Source: Gremmenia infestans (Eukaryota; Ascomycota; Leotiomycetes; Helotiales; Hamatocanthoscyphaceae). From it: a stretch of 64,000 bases of DNA. The notes under the pieces are model-generated. The model ran no database searches. It had not been told where the DNA came from and saw only the letters and a program-made list of their open reading frames with translations. The stretch is taken from positions 806,001-870,000 of the forward strand of contig JAFEVB010000015.1 in the NCBI GenBank assembly GCA_032629725.1. The letters run 5' to 3'. Below, piece after piece: positions 1 through 8,780 of the stretch. A program made the position numbers and the translations under genes. Every line of letters begins with the position of its first letter. Positions within the stretch are counted from its first letter, which is position 1.

Positions 1-906
1 AGACAAAGTCATAAGTCGTAGGATGTGTAGCTGAGATTGAATGACTAATCCGAGTTTCGTCCCGCTCAGCTTTGTGCTTCCGAAATCCAAAAGCTCTGCT
101 AGAGTCTGCGGAGTCGTCGTGACATTTGCCTTCGATGTCAATGTCCTCTTTGGTCCATCTTCCGTATGCAACCTCTTTTTCAAGATCCGTAACTCCTTTG
201 TAGCCAAGTCGTCCAATCCAAGAGTTATAAGTTTTCCAATCAACACTGACATGCCATTCTCGAGTTGAAGGGGCGGAAGGTCGATTCCTGGTAATTTGGC
301 ATTTTGTAATGCTCGGAGGCACGCGAAAGCTAGACGGGCACATTCTGCGGTTGACCTATTTCCAGATATTGTGATAGAAGCTGAAGATGAAGATCTGCTT
401 GGCCTAGAAGATATGCTGGGCGAAGTCGATACTCTATTCAGTGATCTCGGTTGTAATGGGGATTGTGGTGCTGAATTCGAACGTATGAGTGGTCTTCGGG
501 CTGCACCTTTGATGAGGTCCCGCGAGGATGCTTGCCGTCGTACTGAACTAGAGGTTGGGGCCTTTGTGGCTTCGCTGAGAGACTTGAGTGTGGCATTGAT
601 GATTTCAGTAGCCAAAATCGACCTCTCTTTCGGCGACAATTGGTTGGTGTCTTTAAATTCCGTCGTATCCTCCTTCTCCGCAAAAGAAACCTTTCTGCCC
701 CTAGTTTTCGCAGCTGCTGATTTTGTAGCCTTGAATGACAGCGCAGACTTTGTCGGCTTCTTTGAATTTCCTGCTAGGGGTTTAGGTACAATCGTGATTT
801 TTGGTAACAGAAGGTCGCTGAGTATTGTTGCTGTCGCGGGTGTGCATGTTGTTGTCGAGCCCACAGCGGCGCGTATCGAGTCGGCCGTTTCGTGAAGTGA
901 TTCCAT
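1..906 (-). CDS. Separase (separin), N-terminal part, runs off the left edge
   Basis: Separase is the CD-clan cysteine protease that cleaves the cohesin kleisin subunit at anaphase onset. Only the first 302 codons lie in the window, read without a stop from the ATG at 906 to base 1; the C-terminal protease domain is outside. The visible part starts MESLHETADSIRAAV, then a basic Ser/Pro-rich stretch with possible Cdk sites (SAPQSPLQP, STSPS). A helical-repeat start follows (ECARLAFACLRALQ, LQLENGMSVLIGKLI, LGLDDLATKELRILKKR), a signature I recognise from Aspergillus BimB-like separases. It is divergent from the gene starting at 1167, so the 260 bp between the two ATGs must hold both promoters. 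An open frame on the opposite strand at 296-895 is a shadow. The family call rests on N-terminal similarity alone. Confidence 0.85.
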   Translation of the reverse strand, partial: MESLHETADSIRAAVGSTTTCTPATATILSDLLLPKITIVPKPLAGNSKKPTKSALSFKATKSAAAKTRGRKVSFAEKEDTTEFKDTNQLSPKERSILATEIINATLKSLSEATKAPTSSSVRRQASSRDLIKGAARRPLIRSNSAPQSPLQPRSLNRVSTSPSISSRPSRSSSSASITISGNRSTAECARLAFACLRALQNAKLPGIDLPPLQLENGMSVLIGKLITLGLDDLATKELRILKKRLHTEDGPKRTLTSKANVTTTPQTLAELLDFGSTKLSGTKLGLVIQSQLHILRLMTLS

Positions 907-1166
907 GATGATACATACAGATCATGAAAAGGTACTGTGCAATGTTATTGATTAGACATTATACAAAACTGCGCCAGAATGCAATGCAAAGATGTTGGCA
1001 TTTGTTAGCATTTCGAAATACTGTAAAGCTTTAGGTACCTAGTGCTAAGTCAATAACTTGCCTAGCAACCGCCCAGCAACCGGCTTCCACAATCACTGGA
1101 CCGAAAGACGGAGCAAATAATTTAGCAAAAGGAGAAGCATCCCAATTACTGCTCAAGAACACAACA

Positions 1167-1831
1167 ATGAACAGATCAACACTACTTCGCAGAGTGCTTC
1201 TTGCGCCACCTATCATCCGTAGCTCACTCGTCCATTCCCCCCGATCCTTTCAAACCGCATTACCTCGACATTACGCAGCCTCGCCCGGTGTTACGGATGG
1301 ATCATTCTGGCGCAGTCTGATACCCAAGCCTCTGCGTGGGAGCTCTCCAACCTCTGCGCTAAAGAAGAAGGCGAAATCGAAAGAATGGAACCCGGCCACC
1401 TTTTACATCATCATATTCCTGTTAATTGGGTCCATGTCAATTCAAATGATTACGTTGCGGAACGAGTCTGCAGCGTTCACTCGGAGGGCTGATGCAAAGA
1501 TTAGCTTGCTGAAGGAAATCATTGAGAGAGTCAAAAATGGAGAGGATGTCAATGTAGAGGGGCTATTGGGGACTGGGGATAAGCAGAGGGAGAAGGAATG
1601 GGAAGAAGGTATGGGCCCTTTCTTTACATTCTTTGACTTGAGTCGGTTGCTAACGTACTTCCAGTCCTACAAGAAATTGAGGAGGAAGATGCGGCATGGA
1701 TAGAATCAGGAAAGAGAAACCAGGAACAGGAAGAATCTACCCCACCTACCTCACAAGCTGCGAATTTACCCGCAAAGCAAGAAGAACCCCCGAAACCAAC
1801 GAAGAGTAAAGGTCCAACAGGGTTTTACTAG
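1167..1831 (+). CDS. Mitochondrial DUF5321-type membrane protein
   Basis: Two exons, 1167-1608 and 1665-1831, give 202 residues. The 56-nt intron begins GTATGG, has a GCTAAC branch-like site and ends CCAG. The N-terminus is rich in Arg and Ser with no acidic residues (MNRSTLLRRVLLAPP), as in a mitochondrial presequence. One hydrophobic segment follows (FYIIIFLLIGSMSIQMI, about residues 79-95). Next comes a charged helical region (RADAKISLLKEIIERVKNGED) and, across the splice, EEVLQEIEEEDAAW. The end is Pro/Lys-rich and low in complexity. The order presequence, single TM, coiled tail fits the fungal DUF5321 family, which is uncharacterised; an inner-membrane location is inferred. It is convergent with the sirtuin gene, with only 38 bp between the stop codons. 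Confidence 0.85.
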
Positions 1832-1869
1832 AGCATTGGCATAAATAATGTATAAATTGTTTGGGTATT

Positions 1870-3102
1870 CTATGATAGCATATCTCTGAATACTCTACTG
1901 TTACTATGCTGTACATTTGAAGGATCCGAGGCTTCATTCTTCGTATGGGTAGATCCCGTACGTTTCAAATGATCAACAAGACCTGGAAGGACTTTATCAG
2001 TTCCCAATTCCACTCGAACACCGGCTTCTCCTTGTTGGCTCATGGGCAAATTCTGAAAGAACGCATCTTCTCCTCTTACTCCGCCAAGGTTCAGGATTCC
2101 AACCGGCATGCCCCTTTCTTTTACTCGCCTAGCAAGTCTCCAAGCAGAATACGTAGCAAGAGATGTACCCAAAACTAGCAGTCGGCCCGAGCCATCGATG
2201 GCCTGCTCTGCTGCTTCCTTTACTTTGCTGGCTATGCTTTCTCCAAACATTACTACAGATGGTTTCAATATTCCAGCTGTGCTGGTGGGTACCCAGGCAC
2301 CTTCTTGGTCGATTTCAACCTTTGTCTGCGTTCCATCCCCAGCTATAGGTGGATTTGCCAGACAATGGGGACAAGCTGGATATCTGAACGTCGAATATGG
2401 AGCCCCAGGCAAATCAACATCTCCATCCGGGTTGGTCTTCATTCCTTTCGCACGCCTTTCATCTGGGTTCTCTGTGTCCAATGCACCGGATGCAATTGCT
2501 TCAGCCAGAAAGGAAGCCCATGCTGGGTTGAGTCTTGCGAGTGCCTCTTGAAAAGCCTCTCGTGGCAGATCATTATGGCAAGTCACGCAGGTCAAAGCTC
2601 GCAGGTATCCGTGTAGCTCGAGGGTAGGAAGATCTGGGTGAGCTGCGGAGTGGAAAGAGTCGACATTCTGTGTGATGACGCTCCGTACGATTCCCATATC
2701 CCCAAGAGTTTTGATAGCATAATGTGCCGCGTTTGGCTTTGCCTTGTGTAGATTCGTCCATCCTAGAAAACTTCGAGCCCAATATCTCTTCCGTGCTTCG
2801 TGATTTGCCAAAAATTCATGGTAGTAGATGGGCCGGTATGTCCTGTTCTGACGATATGTTCCATTTGTGCCCCTGTAGTCGGCTAGTCCTGACGCGACTG
2901 ATATACCTGCTCCGGATAATATCACCGTCGATTGCGAATCGCCAGCAGCTCCCTCTTGTGCCAGTAAGGTTGGCGAGGGTGGGGCTGTGAGGAATCTTGA
3001 CAGAGCCGCAATGGCCCCAGTAATTGTATTGGCATTACGTGGGATGATACTGGGAGGAGGTAGGGGACCCGTGTACGGGATTCTCATAAGAGGCGTTTTC
3101 AT
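1870..3102 (-). CDS. Sir2-family NAD-dependent deacylase, class II (SIRT4-like)
   Basis: Sirtuins remove acyl groups from lysines using NAD+. One uninterrupted frame encodes 410 residues from an ATG at 3102. Landmarks are GAGIS at 64-68 with ADYRG behind it (NAD binding), TQNVDSFHS at 144-152, catalytic His164 in LELHGYL, paired zinc ligands Cys172/175 and Cys244/247, and GTSLATYSA at 312-320. The motifs RPIYYHEFL and RYWARSFLGW resemble SIRT4-type class II sirtuins rather than yeast Sir2/Hst1. The roughly 70-residue spacing between the zinc pairs is larger than usual and looks like a lineage insertion. Mitochondrial location is possible, but the N-terminus is not a clear presequence. The gene shares a 426 bp divergent promoter region with the CDF transporter gene. 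Confidence 0.93.
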   Translation of the reverse strand: MKTPLMRIPYTGPLPPPSIIPRNANTITGAIAALSRFLTAPPSPTLLAQEGAAGDSQSTVILSGAGISVASGLADYRGTNGTYRQNRTYRPIYYHEFLANHEARKRYWARSFLGWTNLHKAKPNAAHYAIKTLGDMGIVRSVITQNVDSFHSAAHPDLPTLELHGYLRALTCVTCHNDLPREAFQEALARLNPAWASFLAEAIASGALDTENPDERRAKGMKTNPDGDVDLPGAPYSTFRYPACPHCLANPPIAGDGTQTKVEIDQEGAWVPTSTAGILKPSVVMFGESIASKVKEAAEQAIDGSGRLLVLGTSLATYSAWRLARRVKERGMPVGILNLGGVRGEDAFFQNLPMSQQGEAGVRVELGTDKVLPGLVDHLKRTGSTHTKNEASDPSNVQHSNSRVFRDMLS

Positions 3103-3528
3103 TGAGAGAGAGGCATTGAGACTGGGGTGAAGAGGCGCCCAACAGGTATGAAAAGAATAGGTATTGTACCGGTAGATGGTTGGAGGTTATTCGCGTCATT
3201 ACTCGCACACCCATGTAGTGTAAAGTAGTGGAAATAGTGGCGGAGTGACCCAGTCAAGCCAGAGCGCTAGCAATCGGGCTTTTTTATTTACCGTGGGTAC
3301 CTAAGGTAGGTATGATTCGATTCAGGGCCTGTACCTTTTTTGTAGTCTGACGCCTCGGCTTGCGTTGCGTTTTTCTTTGCCAAGCTAGAATTGTATTCAA
3401 GATCCTAGATGTCAACGTATTTTATTTTTGTTTGAGACTTGGATGCCCTTCTTCTTCTTCTATAGACACGCGTCGTGAGCCGCGGTTTGACCTGTAAGAG
3501 GTCTTACCCCGCCACCTATTCACCATTT
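3103..3528. promoter_or_regulatory. Divergent intergenic region, sirtuin / CDF transporter
   Basis: This 426 bp stretch separates two outward-facing genes and must contain both promoters. A partly palindromic TACCTAAGGTAGGTA run lies near 3298-3312, and a pyrimidine-rich run (CTTCTTCTTCTTC) near 3448-3460 precedes the transporter start. An open frame with a GTG continues upstream of the transporter ATG, but the first ATG in that frame is at 3529. No clear TATA box was seen. Confidence 0.4.
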
Positions 3529-5013
3529 ATGCCTTTCCTCTCCTCCAACCGGGCACGCTCGTTAAGGCTTGTCACATCTACCGCTGCCAACTTGAGGCTG
3601 AATTTAAGGACACGTCTATCCCAATCCCGAGTTCTCCAAACCGCATCCTTTGATCCTTGCTTCTTACACATCAGACATCCCATACACCTACGGTCTTTCC
3701 CGAAATTCCAGTCTTTTACAAATAACCTCAGCCCTCGACATCGCCCAATGGCTGCCCTCACCCAGACACAGACGCGCTCTCATGGCGGCCATTCGCATCA
3801 CCACCACCATGACAATACCTACCTCACCTCCAAGAATAAGAAGGATGCGGGGGTGCGGATAACACGGATTGGCCTTTACTCCAATCTGGGCATGGCCGTT
3901 GCGAAAGGGGTAGGTGGATATGCTTTCAATTCTCAATCAATGATTGCAGATGCATGGCATAGCTTGACGGATTTGGCCAGCGATATCTTGACCCTGGCGA
4001 CAGTATCGTGGAGCTTGAGGCCCCCTACAGCAATGTTTCCCACCGGATTCGGGAAGGTAGAGAGTTTGGGCTCTTTAGGGGTCAGTGGGATGCTGTTATT
4101 TGGAGGATGCTTCATGTGCTTGAACAGCTGCGAAATTCTCTATGCGCACTTTTTCCTTGATGCCCATGCAGCCGCAGAAGCAGCCATTCATGCCCACGGC
4201 CATAGCCATAGTCATGCTGCAGCTGGTCCCAGCCTTCATGCCGCATGGTTAGCCGCTGGAACGGTAATTCTGAAAGAGTGGCTATACCAAGCAAGTAAGA
4301 TGCTATATTCTAAATCTTTACCTGAGATTATACTAATACTCCTTCCAGCAATGAAAGTAGCCAAGGAACGAAAGTCCTCAGTCCTCGCTTCGAATGCAAT
4401 TCATCACCGAATCGATTCCCTCACTGGTATTGTCACCCTCTTCGCCATTCTCGGCGCAAACTTATTACATGATGCTGCTTGGTTGGATCCCGTCGGTGGT
4501 CTGTTGATATCACTTTTGGTTATAAAAGGGGGGTGGGGAAACACTAAGTCGGCATTATACGAATTGGCAGACAGAGGAATCGACACTGAAACAAAAGCAT
4601 CAATTACAAGGGCTGTTAATAGGGGCATTGCAGAATTGAGGGACGGCTCACAAATAGAACTACGAGAGGTTGAAGGTGTGAAGTCTGGACAAAACTTTCT
4701 CGTGGACTTGCAATTGGCTGTGCCAAAATCATGGACCGTGGAAGATGTTCGGGAGGTAGAAGAAGGAGTTAGACAAGTGGTAGGATCCAAGGTTCGAGGT
4801 GTACGCCGGGTGAAGGTCCGTTTCGTGCCAAAGGACGAAACATCCATAGCACTGTTTGATGAATTCATCAGTGGTGATGTCTCGCCTCGGGAAAGCCCCG
4901 AACCTGAAGAGCATGACCATGACCACGATCACGACCATGATCATGCGAAGACGAATGGGAATGGGAATGGAAATGGAAATGGAAATGGGAATGGCAACAA
5001 GAAAAGCCAATGA
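3529..5013 (+). CDS. CDF metal transporter, mitochondrial Mmt1/2 type
   Basis: Cation diffusion facilitators exchange divalent metals for protons; the Mmt1/2 branch acts on mitochondrial iron. Exons 3529-4294 and 4349-5013 encode 476 residues. The start is the first ATG in frame, followed by an Arg-rich, acid-poor leader (RSLRL, NLRLNLRTRLSQSR) typical of import into mitochondria. CDF metal-site motifs are visible: IADAWHSLTD in TM2 and NAIHHRIDSLTG in TM5. Three His-rich patches flank the core: GGHSHHHHHD, HAHGHSHSH, and a C-terminal run of His-Asp pairs. A run of Asn-Gly pairs encoded by a GGAATG-like hexamer repeat closes the protein. The 54-nt intron is a multiple of three without stops, so an unspliced reading would insert 18 residues. 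Splicing gives LYQATMKVAKERKSS, the family-like sequence. Confidence 0.93.
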   Translation: MPFLSSNRARSLRLVTSTAANLRLNLRTRLSQSRVLQTASFDPCFLHIRHPIHLRSFPKFQSFTNNLSPRHRPMAALTQTQTRSHGGHSHHHHHDNTYLTSKNKKDAGVRITRIGLYSNLGMAVAKGVGGYAFNSQSMIADAWHSLTDLASDILTLATVSWSLRPPTAMFPTGFGKVESLGSLGVSGMLLFGGCFMCLNSCEILYAHFFLDAHAAAEAAIHAHGHSHSHAAAGPSLHAAWLAAGTVILKEWLYQASKMLYSKSLPEIILILLPAMKVAKERKSSVLASNAIHHRIDSLTGIVTLFAILGANLLHDAAWLDPVGGLLISLLVIKGGWGNTKSALYELADRGIDTETKASITRAVNRGIAELRDGSQIELREVEGVKSGQNFLVDLQLAVPKSWTVEDVREVEEGVRQVVGSKVRGVRRVKVRFVPKDETSIALFDEFISGDVSPRESPEPEEHDHDHDHDHDHAKTNGNGNGNGNGNGNGNKKSQ

Positions 5014-5526
5014 ATAGAGACGATTTGTACATATCCTGGAAGCTTGTGAGCGGGTCCTAGGCATTTCTGATATTTGGCGTTACACCATATGCGAGAGAGA
5101 GCCTCCAGCATTGTTGGGAGACTTTTAGTCAAGAGAGGCTGGCGTTATGGGAAAATCAATGCATTCATCAGATGTTATGTATCACAACTTTATAATGCAC
5201 TGATTTTAGAGGATTCTATCGACATTCAATTGGTGCGGGTACTGGTGGGGTGTGTCTCCAGGATTTCTCACGATAGTTTCTTTTCGACAGCAGAAACGCC
5301 ACCCTAGAGAATTTTGGCCTATCAATTGTCGAAGCTCCCCTGCCACTGCAGATGATGTAAGTCTCCCCACGCCGCCCAAAGTCCAAGCTCAAGACCGCAC
5401 ATCCGATCCTCTTGCTTAAAAAGGGCAGCTGGGAAGCGGTTTTGCTTTTGGGAATATCAAACATAATTTCGAGGATACATATTGCAAATACCAAGTGCTC
5501 AATACACATCTATTAGTATTAGTACC
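5014..5526. promoter_or_regulatory. Xylulokinase upstream region with two CreA-like motifs
   Basis: This 513 bp region contains the transporter 3' end and the xylulokinase promoter. GTGGGG occurs at 5245-5250 on the plus strand and, inverted, at 5365-5370; both fit the SYGGRG consensus of the carbon-catabolite repressor CreA. Repression of a pentose-catabolism gene by CreA would make sense, but such hexamers also occur by chance. No clear XlnR-type site was found. Confidence 0.25.
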
Positions 5527-7350
5527 ATGCCTTCCCAACTTGATCAAGGGCCTCTTTACCTGGGCTTTGATCTCTCAACGCAGCAACTGAAAGGTAGCAC
5601 ATATCCTTATCTTCAATAACACGCTAACAGTTCTAGCAATCGTTATCACTTCGAGCTTGAAAGTCTTGTACGAAGCAAAAGCTGATTTCGACGCGGATTT
5701 ATCCAAATATGGAATCAAAAAAGGCGTCCATGTCAACGAGGCAGAGAGAGAAGTCTATGCTCCAGTCGCCATGTGGCTGGAAGCTGTGGATTTAGTTCTC
5801 CAGCGATTAAAGGAGAAAGGAACACCATTCCAACGGATTAAGGGTATATCAGGTGCTGGTCAGCAACATGGAAGCGTTTACTGGAGCAAGGCGGGCGAGA
5901 CAATACTCGGAGACCTGGATCCAAAGGATACTTTGATTGACCAGCTCGAGAAGAAGGCATTTGCCCATCCAAATAGTCCGAATTGGCAGGATGCAAGCAC
6001 TCAGAAGGAGTGTGACGCTTTCGATGCTGCTCTTGGTTCACCAGAGAAGCTTGCTCAGGTCACTGGTAGTAAAGCACATCATGTAAGTCTTGTCTCAACG
6101 CAAACTCAATGTATGTAAGCTGATTATCGGATCCATTTCAGCGCTTCACCGGCCCACAAATCATGCGCTTCCACAAGAAGTATCCAGATGTTTATCGGGC
6201 AACTTCACGCATCACGCTTGTGTCATCTTTCCTCGCATCTGTGTTTCTTGGGAAGATAGCTGTGTTTGATATTAGCGATGTTTGTGGCATGAACCTATGG
6301 GATATAAATGCTGGCGCATGGTGCGAACCACTTCTCACGCTCGCGGCCGGTGAAGATGGCCTGGACTCACTGAAGCAGAAATTGGGAGAAGTGCGAGAAG
6401 ATGGTGGTGGTTCCTTAGGGAACATATCCTCTTACTTTGTATCCCGCTACAATTTCGCACCTGACTGTGGCATTGCCCCTTTCACGGGCGACAATCCGGC
6501 TACCATCCTCGCACTACCTCTTCGACCACTCGACGCAATCGTTTCCCTCGGAACATCAACCACATTTCTAATGTCCACCCCGAAATACGTCCCAGATCCA
6601 GCCTACCACTTCTTCAACCATCCCACCACCGCCGGCCTCTACATGTTTATGCTCTGCTATAAAAACGGTGGTCTAGCCCGTGAAAAGGTCCGCGACAGCC
6701 TTCCTAAACCAACATCCTCTGATTCCTGGTCGAACTTCAACGAAGCTGCTCTCTCTACACCACCACTCGGGCAGAAAAGCCCTTCCGATCCCGCAAAACT
6801 CGGACTCTACTTCCCGCTCCCCGAAATTGTCCCAAACGTCCGAGCAGGAACATGGCGCTACACCTGCGCCTCTGATGGCTCGGACCTGCAGGTATCAGAG
6901 AAGAAATGGGGCACCGAAACAGAAGCTCGTATCATAGTGGAATCACAAATGTTATCTCTGCGTCTCCGCTCCCACAACCTAACCCATAAGCCGTCCCCCG
7001 ACCTCCCACCACAGCCCCGTCGTATCTACCTAGTAGGCGGAGGCTCGCTCAATCCCGCCATCGCACGCATCATCGGGGACGTTTTGGGCGGTACCGAAGG
7101 TGTGTGGAAGCTTGATGTTGGGGGTAATGCTTGTGCGTTAGGGGGGGCTTATAAGGCCGTTTGGGCTATGGAGAGGAATGAAGGAGAGAGTTTTGAAGAT
7201 TTGATTGGGGAGAGGTGGAAGGAGAGTGAGGCTGTTGAGAAGGTTGATGAGGGGTATAGGAAGGATGCTTTTGAGAGGTATGGAAATGTTCTGAAGGCTT
7301 TTGAGCAGATGGAAGGAGATGTTTTGGCAGGCGAAGAAAGGAATCTGTGA
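5527..7350 (+). CDS. D-xylulose kinase (xylulokinase)
   Basis: Phosphorylates D-xylulose to xylulose 5-phosphate, the step feeding xylose and arabinose catabolism into the pentose phosphate pathway; cytosolic FGGY-family kinase. Exons 5527-5593, 5637-6082 and 6142-7350 give 573 residues, near the usual length of the fungal enzyme. Visible motifs are LYLGFDLSTQQLKA at the start (nucleotide-binding beta hairpin), GISGAGQQHGSVYW, NWQDASTQKECDAF, CGMNLWDINAGAWC, DAIVSLGTSTTFLMS, and YLVGGGSLNPAIARIIGD near the end. The first intron is only 43 nt, with the branch-like GCTAAC about eight bases before the acceptor; skipping it destroys the conserved start. The second is 59 nt with GTAAGT. The last 60 residues are acidic and Glu/Lys-rich. 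Confidence 0.95.
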
Positions 7351-7946
7351 TACGTTTCATTGCAGGTGAAAGGCTTGGTGTGGGAACAATCCGCTTCTCG
7401 AAGGGCATTCAGGTTTGTGCTTTCCTATCAATCTGCTTACTATTTTCCTGGTGTTGGTTCGGACCTGCTTTACTTGCTTCCCAAGCGTTGCGGGGGTCAT
7501 TTAGATCTAGAGCAGCTTTGCGGAATGTCTCACGACTCCCAGAAAATTAATTCATGATTAACCGATCGCCTCTACATAAGTTTGATTGAAAAGTAGTCGA
7601 AGAGTGTCACAATTTAATATGATGCGAGACCATGCTTTGAATCTTTCATCCCTTTTGGGTTGTCTACACATACATTTGTTTTCTGAAGATCGTGTCCAAG
7701 GCAGACGACATCTCACTTGTTTAGTGACTTCGGTATAAACTTCCCTCCTTCTCGCCCGTCCACCCTGCTCCCAACAAGTCTCCAATGAACTTGAACGTTG
7801 CGCTTGATCTCGTTCCCCCTGTCTTAGCTTGCCCGCGATGAAATCTTCGATTGGTCTGGTAGTAATCGGCTCCAGGTACCTATCATGAAACTTCCAATAA
7901 CAAGGCGCCGAGCCCCCATAGGAGAAAACCTTATCCAGTCAGTCAA
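7351..7946. other. Intergenic, no supportable gene
   Basis: Downstream of xylulokinase. Short open frames exist on both strands, but they lack ATG starts or family features. I see nothing further here. Confidence 0.4.
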
Positions 7947-8201
7947 TTAGTTGGTTGAATTGGACTGATATTGCTGCAAGACTTGCAACTTGCCGACTTC
8001 AGAAGAATGCTCCAGCAGCCTTAAAAGCCTCGCGCATCTCACATCCCTATCAATATAATCACAATCACAATCATAATCCCCCACCTCGAAGACGTTTCGG
8101 TTGCAGTGTTCGCATGTACAGGGGTACCGGTAGTGTTCTCTGGGAACCTGGCCCTTCGTATCTGGCATCTCGGTGTCTGGATTCGAAGGTGATGACACCA
8201 T
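7947..8201 (-). CDS. Small Cys-rich hypothetical protein (84 aa)
   Basis: Unrecognised. An ATG-initiated frame of 84 codons contains the motif YPCTCEHCNRNVFE and then DYDCDCDY, that is C-x-C-x2-C followed by C-x-C. This could be a small metal-binding protein, though no named zinc-finger class fits. Many codons end in C or T, as in the accepted genes nearby, which supports coding. A 69-nt segment starting GTGAGA and ending TTGCAG within the frame could be a stop-free intron; splicing it would leave about 61 residues ending QYQSNSTN. No signal peptide. The neighbours are xylulokinase (opposite strand) and the BTB gene. It may also be chance reading, so confidence is modest. Confidence 0.4.
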   Translation of the reverse strand: MVSSPSNPDTEMPDTKGQVPREHYRYPCTCEHCNRNVFEVGDYDCDCDYIDRDVRCARLLRLLEHSSEVGKLQVLQQYQSNSTN

Positions 8202-8780
8202 ATCTCAAGAGTTGACGACCTGTCGCTTCTTCCTACAGTCTGTGGGACGCGTGAGGGTATCTACAATTTTACTCGGATCATCACCACTAAAAGAAGTGAG
8301 AGATACTGTACGCAACCTACTTTTCTCCCGAGATGTGTTGTCAGAGGGGGTCAATATTTAGTCCGAGTCGAGTGGGGGTCATAATGAGTTTGGAAAGCCG
8401 GGCCATGGAAGTTGACATTGAAGTTGACATTGAAGTTATTTGCATTTGCACACCGCTCATGATGTTGTGACTTACTTGGGCCAAATCGTCCTGCCATGAG
8501 AAATTGCTTAAAGGGGGATGGTGTCACGTGTATAGTTTGACGAGGTCTCTCCTTCCTTCCATCATTTAGAGGTTTTAATGACTGGTGGCTAAGATAATTA
8601 ATGCTAGATACGATTTCTTCTTCCTCATTGCAAATCGACGCAATTGATCTCTCACGCCCTCATGTACCGTATATATGTGCAAGTGTTTTGCAGCATCGCC
8701 ATAGGGTTACTGAATGTTTTCATCATCTGTCATGTCTTCCTCTCACTTTTACCAGCAAAGCGCTATTATCTGTGGATTAT
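8202..8780. other. Intergenic with a short tandem repeat
   Basis: Contains two and a half copies of the 12-mer GAAGTTGACATT at 8408-8437. Otherwise no gene is supportable. It would hold the 3' end of the BTB gene transcript. Confidence 0.4.

Noticed and set aside
296..895. 199-codon plus-strand open frame
   Set aside because: It is antisense to the separase coding region, which has clear family motifs; the plus frame has none.
3475..3528. Earlier start for the CDF transporter
   Set aside because: The upstream codon is GTG, not ATG; nuclear fungal genes normally start at ATG, and 3529 gives a good mitochondrial leader.
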